From contig NC_047499.1 of assembly GCF_002079055.1 (NCBI RefSeq), positions 496,001 to 560,000 on the forward strand: a DNA stretch of 64,000 nucleotides. The letters are read 5' to 3'. Positions 21,665 to 31,409 of this stretch are shown here, piece by piece. The position numbers were made by a program, and so were the translations under genes. Positions within the stretch are counted from its first letter, which is position 1. Each line of letters starts with the position of its first letter. This DNA is from Saccharomyces paradoxus. Its lineage: Eukaryota; Ascomycota; Saccharomycetes; Saccharomycetales; Saccharomycetaceae. A model generated the notes under the pieces. That model ran no database searches. It had not been told where the DNA came from and saw only the letters and a program-made list of their open reading frames with translations.

Positions 21665-23203
21665 TTAGACACTGATTGTTTTCCAGACGTTCAAACCGTC
21701 GGTACCGGTACTTACCAAACAACCTGGAATTTGCTTATGCCATTTGACATCCTTAACTTCCTTTTGCCAGTGAACAAACAATAATTGCGGTGGGATTTCT
21801 TGAAGCTCCTTTGTTTCAGCGGCCTGTTGTTTAATTTCTTCATCGTCAGCTTCTACAGACAAATCCCACAAAGTTACAGTATTATCTTCTGAGCCTACTG
21901 CAACAATAGACTCATCTAATGGGTTGAATGCAATGGAAGTGATGGCTCCCTTATGAAAGTCATATTGAGCAACCGGTTGAACAGCATCAGCATTACTTGG
22001 TGTAAAGTGTCTCAAATCCCATACCCCCCAGGTACCGTTATCGTCACCGCTTGCTAGCAAATAACCAATTTTGTCACTCCAACTTATAACATTTACGTCA
22101 GTGTTAGAGGCTTTAACAGAGATAGCGGGTTTATGTTTTTTTGATCTTGTGTCCCAAATCCTTATATACCCATCACACCCTGCTGTTGCGAAAACAGTGG
22201 ATTCTGTGCGAGACCACTGGATATCTTCTATGGATTTATTGTTTGAAACAGTGAATGGCTGTTTGTCGGTCACCCACCTTGAAGTGTGTCTCTGGGTGAA
22301 ATATATTTGTCCTGAGCAATCACCTGATAATAACGCACCAGTCTTGATCAATGGTGACCAATCTAGACCGTAGCCTTCAACATTTCCGTGATTCTTAACA
22401 GTGTGAATAGGCCGTTTAGCGGACTTTGGGATCTGATAACCTGGTGTAGAAAAAGCTTTGCTCTGTGGGGCTAGATCGTATATATAAACATCACCATTTT
22501 CGCTCATTGTAGAGGTTAGTACCTCTTGATTAGAAACGGCAAATGGAGAAACCTTTAGTCTATTAGTCGTATCTCTTAATGGTATATTTTCATTCTCAAT
22601 AATTGGATCCACATCATCTTCATCGTCCTCCTCCTCATCATCTTCACCCTCGTTATCGTCTTTCAAAAGTGTTCTCGTTAAATTAGAAAGTGCTAAGACC
22701 ATTAGTTCATTCTCCTTTTTCCTGGAAGATTGAGTAGCTGTAGTTAGCAAAATAGACTGTGGATAGTTTCTACGTTCAGAACCTAATGTATCTGGAATAA
22801 CATCTAACGTCAAGCATGGCCATGGCATATTGACATTATGTAGCATTTCGTAAACAGTAGGATCGGCCTCAAGAACTTCATCTGGTCCTAGTGGACGAGA
22901 CATGTGGGGCAAGTACAGCTCTTGGATCTTCTCTTTATTGCCTTCGGATTGGTCCTTTTGGACTAAAGTTTCAGCTTCTTCCTGCTTTTTCCTAAGGTCG
23001 TCTTCGTCATTAATTTCATCGTCGCCATCAATTTCAATAATTTCACCATCACTATCAAAATCATCGCTCAATTGTTCCTCTAAGTCATTCGTGGGAGCAT
23101 CTTGCCCTTCAGATGTGGAAATAACAGGAACAGAGTGAGATTCCGTTTTAGCAGAGACTACTCTGTCTTGTTCTTCATCAATCTCAATGGACCTTTTTGA
23201 CAT
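21665..23203 (-). CDS. RRB1: Ribosomal protein L3 chaperone Rrb1
   Basis: Rrb1 (YMR131C) is an essential WD40 protein that binds nascent ribosomal protein uL3 (Rpl3) and delivers it to pre-60S assembly; it belongs to the GRWD1 family. The product is 512 residues. The N-terminal ~90 residues are highly acidic ([18 protein letters not shown]). A second Asp/Glu-rich insertion lies near 185-205. About six WD units follow, with recognisable ends such as [21 protein letters not shown] and VTLWDLS. The C-terminus ends [10 protein letters not shown]. Transcription runs away from the RRB1-JLP2 spacer. Confidence 0.96.
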   Translation of the reverse strand: MSKRSIEIDEEQDRVVSAKTESHSVPVISTSEGQDAPTNDLEEQLSDDFDSDGEIIEIDGDDEINDEDDLRKKQEEAETLVQKDQSEGNKEKIQELYLPHMSRPLGPDEVLEADPTVYEMLHNVNMPWPCLTLDVIPDTLGSERRNYPQSILLTTATQSSRKKENELMVLALSNLTRTLLKDDNEGEDDEEEDDEDDVDPIIENENIPLRDTTNRLKVSPFAVSNQEVLTSTMSENGDVYIYDLAPQSKAFSTPGYQIPKSAKRPIHTVKNHGNVEGYGLDWSPLIKTGALLSGDCSGQIYFTQRHTSRWVTDKQPFTVSNNKSIEDIQWSRTESTVFATAGCDGYIRIWDTRSKKHKPAISVKASNTDVNVISWSDKIGYLLASGDDNGTWGVWDLRHFTPSNADAVQPVAQYDFHKGAITSIAFNPLDESIVAVGSEDNTVTLWDLSVEADDEEIKQQAAETKELQEIPPQLLFVHWQKEVKDVKWHKQIPGCLVSTGTDGLNVWKTISV

Positions 23204-23455
23204 AATGGTGCTATTTCCGTGTATGTAAAAACGGTGAGCAGGTGATATAACTATTTACCTACACAATCAAACAACTACAATCCCTATATGAAATGGTCAT
23301 CTCATCGCTAATTTCAATTGGATTTTATTTTCTGTATATTTCGCTGGAAGGAAAAAATTTTCACGGCTCGAACGAAAAAAGAAACGTGATCATAGAAACA
23401 ACTATGTAAGCACAAGGATACTGTATTTCGAGTTGTCTAGGTTATGTAGACAATA

Positions 23456-24082
23456 TCACGTTTCCAGCGGTGTATCGTCAATGAACTCATCGCCAGACTG
23501 TTTTTTCTTCTTCTTTTGATTCTTTTTCGCTAGTTTCCTTAGCTTTTCTTCTTCGATAAGATTCGACCTATTAGACTCAATATGGTTTACGAAAAAATCA
23601 CCATTTTTGGTCTTCTTTGCTTCGTTAAGTGTAGATTCCACATTATTAAATAATTCTACCCTTGTCTTGGCCAGTCTGTTCAGTATTTTGTTATCTCTTG
23701 TTCCACATTCCATTTTCCTACACTGTCTCAGAGATTTAAATGATACTTCGCCGGGATTCATATACCTGTTTTTCCTCAAGTTATGCCATGGTGTTATCAA
23801 GATGGTACATTGTGGCATTTTGTTTCCCTGAATAGATTCTGATTTACATAGCTGCAAACAGTCATCTAGCACTTCTTGCGGTACATCATCGATGGTTTTT
23901 TGATTTGGGTGTAACTTTAAATAAATATGGCCACTTGAGTACTTGTCAGCGTGGAACCAAACGTAATTTAACTCTTTATAGCTCCATTTAATAAGTAGGT
24001 CGTTTTCAAACTTATCTTTACCGGTCACAATTTGGTAAGGTGTTGAGTACTCAGTTGGTTTTGATTCATAGAAGTACACCAT
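23456..24082 (-). CDS. JLP2: Jlp2, CCDC25/NFACT-R-type protein
   Basis: Jlp2 (YMR132C) is a 208-residue protein of the CCDC25 group, with an NFACT-R (DUF814) domain at about 1-120. Conserved-looking features include the WFHADKYSSGHIYLKL segment near 42-57 and ILITPWHNLRKN near 98-109. The C-terminal 60 residues are a lysine-rich helical tail (KLRKLAKKNQKKKKKQ). In related proteins the NFACT-R domain is linked to ribosome-associated quality control, so an RNA- or ribosome-linked role is plausible but inferred. The length equals that of S. cerevisiae. Confidence 0.93.
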   Translation of the reverse strand: MVYFYESKPTEYSTPYQIVTGKDKFENDLLIKWSYKELNYVWFHADKYSSGHIYLKLHPNQKTIDDVPQEVLDDCLQLCKSESIQGNKMPQCTILITPWHNLRKNRYMNPGEVSFKSLRQCRKMECGTRDNKILNRLAKTRVELFNNVESTLNEAKKTKNGDFFVNHIESNRSNLIEEEKLRKLAKKNQKKKKKQSGDEFIDDTPLET

Positions 24083-24319
24083 TGTTATTGAATAGTTTGA
24101 ATTTCAATTCAGCCTTAAAACTTTCTTTGTTTACGTTCTACCGCTAAGTATGAAACAATCTTCTGGTCTATAGATTTGGTTTGTTATTCTCTTTTTCAAA
24201 GTTCTACGTTTCCATCTCATTATAGATTTAGATGAAACCATGGATAACTCTGGATAATCCAAACCATAGCCTAAATATAAAATTAAGATTGTAAAGACGG
24301 AAGTAAATAATATCTATTC

Positions 24320-24367
24320 GTTGCGTGTTTAATCTATCGTTTTTAAATGATAGATTAAACACGCAAC
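24320..24367. repeat. Perfect 19-bp inverted repeat with 10-nt loop
   Basis: The left arm is 24320-24338, the spacer 24339-24348 and the right arm 24349-24367. Each arm reads GTTGCGTGTTTAATCTATC when taken 5' to 3' from its outer end. All 19 positions are complementary. The spacer is GTTTTTAAAT. It lies about 240 bp upstream of the JLP2 start and 345 bp upstream of REC114. Confidence 0.95.
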
Positions 24368-24411
24368 AAACTTTTCCAAACCACTGTTAATTTTTCCACA
24401 GATATGCTAGT

Positions 24412-24422
24412 TTTTATGTTTA
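24412..24422 (+). other. Exact ARS consensus (ACS) match, candidate origin
   Basis: TTTTATGTTTA fits WTTTAYRTTTW at all 11 positions and lies in an intergenic, A/T-rich divergent region, where yeast origins are usually found. Many exact ACS matches are not functional, so this is a candidate only. Confidence 0.3.
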
Positions 24423-24618
24423 ACAATATGGTTCTATATAAACGTTGGCAAAGTCCAGCTTACCGTCTTCATATTTAGCAGGCAAATGACTTGTTAAAAT
24501 TTTCTCCAATAGTACAAATGAACATAAAATATTAGTATATACTCAAAGGCGAAGCTCTTTTGGTGCTTCTAAAGGAATACCAACTTTTTTTTACCAATGG
24601 TGACCTTTCGGTATAAGG

Positions 24619-24628
24619 TCGGCGGCTA
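24619..24628 (-). promoter_or_regulatory. URS1 (Ume6) site in the REC114 promoter
   Basis: TCGGCGGCTA is the exact reverse complement of TAGCCGCCGA, the URS1 element bound by Ume6. It lies about 85 bp upstream of the REC114 ATG, next to a TATA-like ATATAAAG. Ume6 represses early meiotic genes in vegetative cells and, with Ime1, activates them in meiosis, matching the role of Rec114. Confidence 0.85.
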
Positions 24629-24712
24629 ACATATAAAGAAGCAGAGAGAGAAAGCGTTAACATATCATCAAGTTAAACGTGATAGGAAAACAAAAATAAA
24701 GAAAACAAAAAA

Positions 24713-26124
24713 ATGTACGAATACTGCTCAGTTGTAATTAAGAAATATTCTAAGTATACAATTCCCTCTTTTGCTCCAAATGGGTTTTGTTCCATGCTTG
24801 AACCCCCTCAAATAGACAAGTGGCAACATCTTTCCACTAACTGCACTCTTCAATTTCGGGTTCTTTTAATGGACTCCGGACAAGTTCTTATTCATGTGGT
24901 TCTCAATAACTCAACTCTTCTCGAAAATATTCGGCTACCGCTAGGGGATAATCAAGATCTGATACAATTTTCATGTAAATGCCCTATAATCTCTTGTAAA
25001 TATATCTCCGAAGAATTTGGGCCCAGAATGTTGAGGAGGTTTCAGATCAATTTACCCAATGACATTGAGTTCAACAGAGCTATTGTTTCTTTGAAGAATC
25101 TCAATTTTGTCTTAAGAACAGCTAAGACATCAATAGCTCAGAATACAATAACAAGCCAGGTGTTAGACATTAATAATGGTAAAAAGGTTAATTTCGCTGA
25201 GGGTACAAATACTAGTAACTACGCACATTCCAACACACAATTTCAAACCCAAAACATGATTACGGATTTCAGCCAACGTTGCCAGGAGAAATCTGAAAGA
25301 GAGCCAAGTAATCGTTCAAATATAACTTTGCCACAGGATAACTTCCCAATAGGTCAACAAAGCTGGCCAAACACAGAGTTAAATGTAGTACACTCTTCAC
25401 AAGACCTCAATACTCCATCGGCTACGCAAACTGTGCTGAGTCGCCCCGAACCGCTAAATGTGCAGCCATCGGAAGTTTCTCAATCTTTAGCAAAGACTAC
25501 CAGCTGCCTTCCCAACATTGGAAACCAAAAAAACCAAACTGAGACTATTTCTGATTTACTTTCAAGAAAAGACATCGCCCCGTGTAAACCTGGCTTAATG
25601 GAGGTTGTTCACTTGCCAAAGGAGAGGGTAGAAAAGGAGAGTCGAATGCACAGCACCACTGGTTTAGTTAAAACACCAACAACAACCGTATGGAGTCTAG
25701 AGAAAGAAAATACGATAAGGCAAAATTCCAATAATAAGGAAAATGCCGATAATAAGCTAAGCGACTCCCAAAAATCCAGAGGTATAAATACACCTAATAG
25801 GAGAACAGAAATACCGCTGAACGGCACACTTAACGGAACGAAGGAAGAGGTATCGCTAGGTGGAGAAATAACGATAAGCGTCAAAAATGCTAATCGGAAT
25901 GCGTCAAGAAAAATATCTAAGCGGCTAATCAAGGAAAAGTTAAAGGACAAAGAATTCATGAACTGGGTATGTATTTGCAAGAAATTGAGCTCTTTTCCCC
26001 TCTTATTCATTCCTTTTTTATTCTTACTAAACAAAATATACTAACTAAAAATATTTGCCACTACAAAATGGATAAAAAGGTCAATAAGGTTGAAACGGTT
26101 CTCAATAAAATGTTCGAAAAGTGA
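24713..26124 (+). CDS. REC114: Meiotic recombination protein Rec114 (spliced)
   Basis: Rec114 (YMR133W) works with Mei4 and Mer2 on meiotic chromosome axes to enable Spo11 double-strand breaks. Exon 1 is 24713-25966; the intron is 25967-26079 (113 nt) with GTATGT, TACTAAC at 26039-26045 and an AAAAG acceptor; exon 2 is 26080-26124. Splicing gives 432 residues ending VNKVETVLNKMFEK, close to the S. cerevisiae length of 428. The N-terminal ~140 residues form the PH-like domain. The middle is disordered and rich in Asn, Ser, Thr and Gln. The short C-terminal helix that binds Mei4 is completed by exon 2. If the intron is retained, the frame runs 25 codons past exon 1 into a hydrophobic tail. A URS1 site lies upstream. 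Confidence 0.95.
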
Positions 26125-26365
26125 ACCCTTTTTTGAAGTTCCCTTTAACACTAGCCACGAAATGAATGAAAAAGTAAACCCGAGTTTCGGCAATATCGCT
26201 AAGCAAGAAGAGTAAGCTCGTTTAAGTGGGCCTTTATGAAAAAAACAAAATATAAAACCTTTAAAAAATTGAATCATATAGATGGGCACATCGCCAATTT
26301 AAATATAAAATATCATTGGAAGTGTATATAGCGAGGTGCGGAATACAAAGGAAACACAGGTCAGT

Positions 26366-27079
26366 ATGTCGTTAAAGGATAAGTATCTAGATCTCGAATC
26401 AAATTTAATAGATAAACTACAAAAGTTGCCATATGTTCATCAATTTATCCACGATCGAATAAGTGGCAGAATCACTCTCTTTTTGATAGTGGTTGGAACG
26501 CTTGCATTTTTCAACGAACTGTATATCACCATTGAAATGAGCCTCCTACAAAAGAACACATCAGAAGAACTAGAGCGCGGAAGAATCGATGAAAGTTTGA
26601 AGCTTCATCGGATGCTAGTGAGTGATGAATATCACGGTAAAGAGTACAAAGATGAGAAAAGCGGGATCGTTATCGAAGAGTTCGAAGATCGCGATAAATT
26701 TTTTGCAAAACCTGTGTTTGTGTCGGAGCTGAATGTTAAATGTAATGTGGTTGTAGATGGGAAAGAAATTTTGTCCACCCCGTTAAAATTCCATGTCGAG
26801 TTTTCTCCAGAAGATTATGAAAATGAAAAAAGACCTGAATTTGGCACCACCTTACGTGTATTGAGGCTGAGACTTTACCATTACTTCAAAGATTGCGAAA
26901 TATATCGCGATATAATCAAGAACGGGGACGGTGAAGGGGCAAGAAAGTTCACGATTTCCAATGGTGTCAAAATTTACAATCATAAAGATGAACTACTGCC
27001 AGTGAATATTGACGATGTTCAATTATGTTTCTTAAAGATTGATACGGGGAACACGATAAAATGCGAATTTGTATTATGA
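26366..27079 (+). CDS. ERG29: Erg29, ER protein needed for sterol methyl oxidase activity
   Basis: Erg29 (YMR134W) is an essential ER protein linked to ergosterol synthesis at the Erg25 methyl-oxidase step. The start at 26366 gives 237 residues beginning MSLKDKYLDLESN, as in S. cerevisiae. The frame is open 10 codons further up, but that ATG (26336) is less likely. One hydrophobic segment at about residues 33-52 (GRITLFLIVVGTLAFF) is the only membrane span. The rest is a soluble, charged domain rich in beta-strand-like sequence. It converges on GID8, with only 66 bp between the stop codons. Confidence 0.94.
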   Translation: MSLKDKYLDLESNLIDKLQKLPYVHQFIHDRISGRITLFLIVVGTLAFFNELYITIEMSLLQKNTSEELERGRIDESLKLHRMLVSDEYHGKEYKDEKSGIVIEEFEDRDKFFAKPVFVSELNVKCNVVVDGKEILSTPLKFHVEFSPEDYENEKRPEFGTTLRVLRLRLYHYFKDCEIYRDIIKNGDGEGARKFTISNGVKIYNHKDELLPVNIDDVQLCFLKIDTGNTIKCEFVL

Positions 27080-27145
27080 AGAACTTTCAAAAAAAAAGTA
27101 TTAGTTACTCAATGCATACATACATATATATATATACTATGTATG

Positions 27146-28510
27146 TCAGTTTTCTACCCTAGGCACACCTATTTGGTTGTGATGAAGCTGATTTTCGCAC
27201 CAACACCACAATTTCATTATTTGCGTTAGTCTCGGCTCATAGGGAAATTCAGAAGAATAGTAATTATTGAACTCTAAACCTTTTGTCTTTGAATTTGAAG
27301 AGGAGAGCAATTCGGAAGTTTGATTCCAGTAGTTTTTATTTTCTAAGTTATGGAAAGTCCTCGCCGCTGAACCTGTGCCGACATTCCCGTCCCCTTGATT
27401 CAGCCAGACTGAATTAGCAGCAGCCGCGGCCTCGTTGCTTGCCATCTTATCGTGAATAGGTTGGTCAGAAGAAATGTGGTTTATTTTTGTACCATTTGAA
27501 CCATTGATGAGATTGTTTTTATACACCGTGAAGTTCTGAGTAATGATTTTTTTGTCGGAATTTAGCAAGTCAGGGAATTTGGAATTATTATTGTTGATCT
27601 CGAATTGAATCCTTGGATGAATAAACTTTAACAGTTTCTCATTAATTAGATCGGCTATTTTAGATCTTAAAGATATCGAGTACAAGTTTTGTAAAGATTT
27701 GGGTAGCCTGATGCTGCCGCTATGCATCGAATCTGATAAGGGGAAAAGTAGTAAAGTCATTGCTAATTCTAACTCCTGCATCTTTTTGACACTCGACGAA
27801 GCCTTTATGGCAAGTTTATTTTGAGAATACTGAATTAGATTGAGTATAAAATCGTTCGAGTCCTTGGAGGCGTCCTCCTGTTGATGGTGGCTTCTTATCA
27901 TCTCAATCAAGTTCAGCAACAGCAGTTTAAAATGTAAGTCTCCATCTATGTCGAACTGCTGCTGCTGCTGCTGCTGCCTGTCCGATCTACCCGCATAACT
28001 TCCCGTAGCATTGAAAGTTTCTTCCAACACCTCCAGCCCAAAGATAGAGTTTATCTCCTCCATTGCATCATTGATGCGCCCCAGCTTGATAAGATGTTTG
28101 ATGTGAAAACGCTCTTTGATCTTGTACAAATCATTGAAAAGTGCAATATCTTTATTGTTCCGTATAAATCCAAGCTCCTTGGCCATCCTAATGCTCGAGT
28201 CCTCATAAGCCATAGAGACAAAATAGTTCAACAGAAGCCGAGGCAGTGTGGGCTCTATCGGTGTCGTCTGTATGGTGGCAAAACCCTCGTCCTTCGCACC
28301 GCCACTACTGTTGGGTTGGATTTTCAGCGGATAATGTATAGTCTTATTTGCATAGAGCTCGCCCATGGCCGAATACTTGGCCACCTGCTCTTTCCATTCC
28401 TCCTTGGTGAAGCACTTCTTCCCATAGGTAAAGTCCTTCCCGCCATTCTTGCTGTTGCCGCTGCAAGAACTGCTTTTTGCAGTATCGTTACTAAGAGTTG
28501 ATATAGTCAT
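27146..28510 (-). CDS. GID8: GID ubiquitin ligase subunit Gid8
   Basis: Gid8 (YMR135C, Dcr1) is a scaffold subunit of the GID E3 ligase that degrades gluconeogenic enzymes when glucose returns. The product is 454 residues. The order is a short Ser/Gly-rich N-terminus, a LisH-like segment near 88-115 (PRLLLNYFVSMAYEDSSIRMA), a CTLH domain near 125-165 and a CRA-like helical C-terminal half. A Gln run near 180-186, encoded by CAG repeats, and an Asn/Ser-rich stretch near 310-345 are low-complexity insertions. It converges with ERG29 and diverges from GAT2 across 1.1 kb. Confidence 0.96.
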   Translation of the reverse strand: MTISTLSNDTAKSSSCSGNSKNGGKDFTYGKKCFTKEEWKEQVAKYSAMGELYANKTIHYPLKIQPNSSGGAKDEGFATIQTTPIEPTLPRLLLNYFVSMAYEDSSIRMAKELGFIRNNKDIALFNDLYKIKERFHIKHLIKLGRINDAMEEINSIFGLEVLEETFNATGSYAGRSDRQQQQQQQFDIDGDLHFKLLLLNLIEMIRSHHQQEDASKDSNDFILNLIQYSQNKLAIKASSSVKKMQELELAMTLLLFPLSDSMHSGSIRLPKSLQNLYSISLRSKIADLINEKLLKFIHPRIQFEINNNNSKFPDLLNSDKKIITQNFTVYKNNLINGSNGTKINHISSDQPIHDKMASNEAAAAANSVWLNQGDGNVGTGSAARTFHNLENKNYWNQTSELLSSSNSKTKGLEFNNYYSSEFPYEPRLTQIMKLWCWCENQLHHNQIGVPRVEN

Positions 28511-29637
28511 TTCTAATTGCTATCAGAGAAATACCTCTTATTCGGCTGATATATATCCCTCTGGTGCCCCTTTGCTTGCAACTAATGACCAAATACACAT
28601 GTTAGCTTTAAGAAAAACAATGCGCCATCAAAATGTCTCCTGCAACGAACCGGGGCACTGCTTCGGCAGAGTCAAGAAAGCAAGATCGACACTGATAGTG
28701 ATAAACAGCAACACAATGGAGCGATTACCACTCACTCGGAACGGATCCGGACAACAGCCAAATAAACTCCGGGATCCCGAAAAGGGCCGTACACAAACCC
28801 AAGCCGAGCGAAAAACAAGAAAAATAAAACAGGGAAAAAAGGAGCGCAAGAGAAAACGCACAGGAGCAGGGGCAACAGCAGAAAGGGGAACCATTTTGGT
28901 TTTTCCGTTTTCTTATTTTTATTTTTTGTTGAGTCATGGGCACGTCACCGCACAGCAGCGCCGCGGGCCTGAACCGCTGCGCGTCTATCATCGTGAAACA
29001 TCGCTACTTCTGTCGCCGCGCCGACGCTGGTCCAGACCACAAAGAGATGCACGATCAGAAGCACTGTACCCTGCAGAGTTAGAGATAGTGTAACCGTGAC
29101 TTCATTTTTGAAGCGTGGTTTCACATTCTTTTTGCACCGCCCTTATCTCAGATATAGTTTCGTTCGGTTGCTTCCCCAACTAAAGGTGCTGGGTGACGGT
29201 TTTTCCGGCTGCTGCGATTTTCCCTGCGCGGGGCCCGGCGCGGAATTGTCCAAAAGCTAAAACTCAACGGATATTTTGAAATATAAGGTTATAAGCAAAT
29301 TTCCTAAATTTGTTTAATTGTATATGCAGCAATTATTGCATTTGAGACATTCGGCTATCGTTTCCTCTCTTCGTGTCGGCAATCTTATATAAAAAGTTAC
29401 TTTTTTTGAGTTTCAGTTTCTTGTATATCTTGGTATATATTGAAGGAGGATTTTCTTTCCTGGTCCTTTTACTTCCTTGCGTCTCTCGTACTCCTTCCAT
29501 TTCTGTTCACGGCGTTTTTTTGTTTTCTCCATATACTGATAATTTCGTTTGCTATAATATCGTTTTCGTTTATAGTGAATTGTTTTTTTCACTCTAGTTA
29601 AGGGCTTCTACAATTTGTCTCAAAAAATTTCATCGAG
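28511..29637. promoter_or_regulatory. Long divergent GID8-GAT2 intergenic region
   Basis: This 1.13-kb region is long for this compact genome. It is patchily GC-rich, notably about 28925-29060 and 29205-29250, the latter with overlapping CGCG, GGGCCC and GGCGC motifs. A Gcn4-type TGAGTCA lies at 28930-28936. GATA-type TTATC elements (for example near 29144) fit GATA-factor input to GAT2. The 214-codon plus-strand ORF starting at 28449 overlaps the 5' end of GID8 antisense and is not supported as a gene. Confidence 0.5.
28930..28936 (+). promoter_or_regulatory. Gcn4-type TGAGTCA site
   Basis: TGAGTCA is an exact match to the Gcn4/AP-1 core. It is about 700 bp upstream of GAT2 and 420 bp upstream of GID8. 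A 7-bp match can occur by chance, so functional weight is low. Confidence 0.3.
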
Positions 29638-31332
29638 ATGCAAGCCCCCAATATGTTCCCCTTCTCTCAAACACAGCCACAAGCGCTGCCAGGGTTCGTA
29701 TATGGTCCTCCACAGCTTGTTTTTGATCATTCTGCTCCGAGAGTAGATCCTCTGCATTCTAATGTAACCATAAATCCTCCATTGCCCTTGCAGCATTATA
29801 GTGGCCCAAATGCCCATATGAATACTGCAAACAACAATTACGCATATTACTACCATCATCTTAACAATAGTAACAATAACAATAACAATAACAATACAAT
29901 TAATAATAACGTTAATTCTGCTCTTCCTGCCGCTAATATTCAAATATCTAACCGCTCACATTATAGAAATACACACCAGGTTCCCCCTGCTCCCCAGCGG
30001 GTGGTCAGTATCATACCGGATCCTCACATGCCGCCCAATATTCCTCACTTTCAACTAAATAATATTCACCCTCAAATGCATGCTCCTGTTGCTCCTGATA
30101 TTCATTTCCAACAAGTACCGGTATACAACAAAACTAATAATAATGTCAGTAGTACTGGTAACAACAACAACATTAATAACGATAAACCCGTAGATTCGAA
30201 TCAGAATGAAGTGCTGGACAATATTAATGAACGTTACTGTCATGAACTTAACAGGATGGTTTCATTTTCTAAACATTCTGAAAATAGCGAACTCAACACT
30301 GCTGCCGCCACTAGTGATCCAAACATTCAATCGACCATGGATGAATTAGCTAAACTGAAATCTTTGTCGAATTCTACCCATTTTAAGCAGAACATTGCTA
30401 CTCAAAATTTTCATTCTTTACAAAATCATATCACAACCATCGAAAACCGTCTGAATTCCCTACTTACTGACAGACAACAAGAGCAGCAACAATGGAGGCA
30501 GCAAGAGCCTGAGAAGGAGAGCTCTTCACCGTTTTGCAACAAAATAAAGTTACCTTCCTTACAGGAACTGACAGACTCTATCTCTACCCAACATCTTCCA
30601 ACAGTCTATGACAATAAAAGGCATGCTTCAGATACTGATTTAAAGAATAACACATTACATGGTTCATTGTACCACCGTCACACTTTTCTTTCAACCTCTT
30701 CTTCCTCTTCCCCCACGGCCGGTTCCGTGCCTCTTCAAAAGTTACAGGTTCCAAGACAAGATGACCCAAGTGATACGAACAGGAACGTTTCATCGTCTCC
30801 CTTTAATTCAATAACTTACATTCCAAACACTACGTTATCTCCGATGGTCCAAACACAGTTAAAGAACATAACCACTTCCAATCTCAATACAAAAAAGAAG
30901 AATAACAGAGGCAGACCAAGAGCTATCCAGAGACAGCCCACGCTGACTACTTCTAGCCATTTTATCAACAATCCTAACTCTGGTACTGCTACGGTTTCAA
31001 CGACAACCCCTGCCACTAATGGCGATGAAAAGAATCCTAGTGCTAAAAAAGTTATAGAATTTTGTTTCCACTGTGGGGAGACGGAGACCCCAGAATGGAG
31101 AAAGGGTCCATATGGCACAAGAACTTTATGTAATGCCTGTGGGTTATTTTATAGGAAAGTAACCAAGAAATTTGGCTCAAAAAGCAGCAATTTGTTATTA
31201 AGATATAGAAGAGCTATTGATTTGGCCAACGATCGTAGAATACCTGATTTTATCACTATTCCAAACAGGTTTATTCACGATATGGATAATGATCAAACCT
31301 TGGATTCTGAGTACAATACGATCTTGCAATAA
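29638..31332 (+). CDS. GAT2: GATA zinc-finger protein Gat2
   Basis: Gat2 (YMR136W) is a GATA-family protein with a single zinc finger; its targets are poorly defined. The product is 564 residues against about 560 in S. cerevisiae. The finger is Cys476-x2-Cys479-x18-Cys498-x2-Cys501, followed by FYRKVTKKFG, the basic arm. A Lys/Arg cluster (KKKNNRGRPRAIQRQ) just before it resembles an AT-hook or nuclear-localisation signal. The N-terminal 60 percent is low-complexity, with Asn runs near residues 78-92 and 176-186 and Gln/Glu near 280-292. It converges on PSO2, with 77 bp between the stops. Confidence 0.95.
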   Translation: MQAPNMFPFSQTQPQALPGFVYGPPQLVFDHSAPRVDPLHSNVTINPPLPLQHYSGPNAHMNTANNNYAYYYHHLNNSNNNNNNNNTINNNVNSALPAANIQISNRSHYRNTHQVPPAPQRVVSIIPDPHMPPNIPHFQLNNIHPQMHAPVAPDIHFQQVPVYNKTNNNVSSTGNNNNINNDKPVDSNQNEVLDNINERYCHELNRMVSFSKHSENSELNTAAATSDPNIQSTMDELAKLKSLSNSTHFKQNIATQNFHSLQNHITTIENRLNSLLTDRQQEQQQWRQQEPEKESSSPFCNKIKLPSLQELTDSISTQHLPTVYDNKRHASDTDLKNNTLHGSLYHRHTFLSTSSSSSPTAGSVPLQKLQVPRQDDPSDTNRNVSSSPFNSITYIPNTTLSPMVQTQLKNITTSNLNTKKKNNRGRPRAIQRQPTLTTSSHFINNPNSGTATVSTTTPATNGDEKNPSAKKVIEFCFHCGETETPEWRKGPYGTRTLCNACGLFYRKVTKKFGSKSSNLLLRYRRAIDLANDRRIPDFITIPNRFIHDMDNDQTLDSEYNTILQ

Positions 31333-31409
31333 TATAAATCATACATTCATATTGTATCCACATACGTACGTATATCATAATACATTTTTTTACCCCTTTT
31401 TTTCTTGTA

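Larger units (their letters stand above)
24083..24712. promoter_or_regulatory. Divergent JLP2-REC114 intergenic region
   Basis: This 630-bp region serves two divergent genes. It contains a perfect 19-bp inverted repeat (24320-24367), an exact match to the ARS consensus (24412-24422), an exact URS1 site (24619-24628) and a TATA-like ATATAAAG at about 24630. No ORF is supported. Confidence 0.6.

Noticed and set aside
28449-29093. 214-codon plus-strand ORF overlapping the GID8 start antisense
   Set aside because: It begins inside GID8 on the opposite strand, reads through a basic low-complexity stretch and resembles no protein. It matches the position of the S. cerevisiae dubious ORF YMR135W-A.
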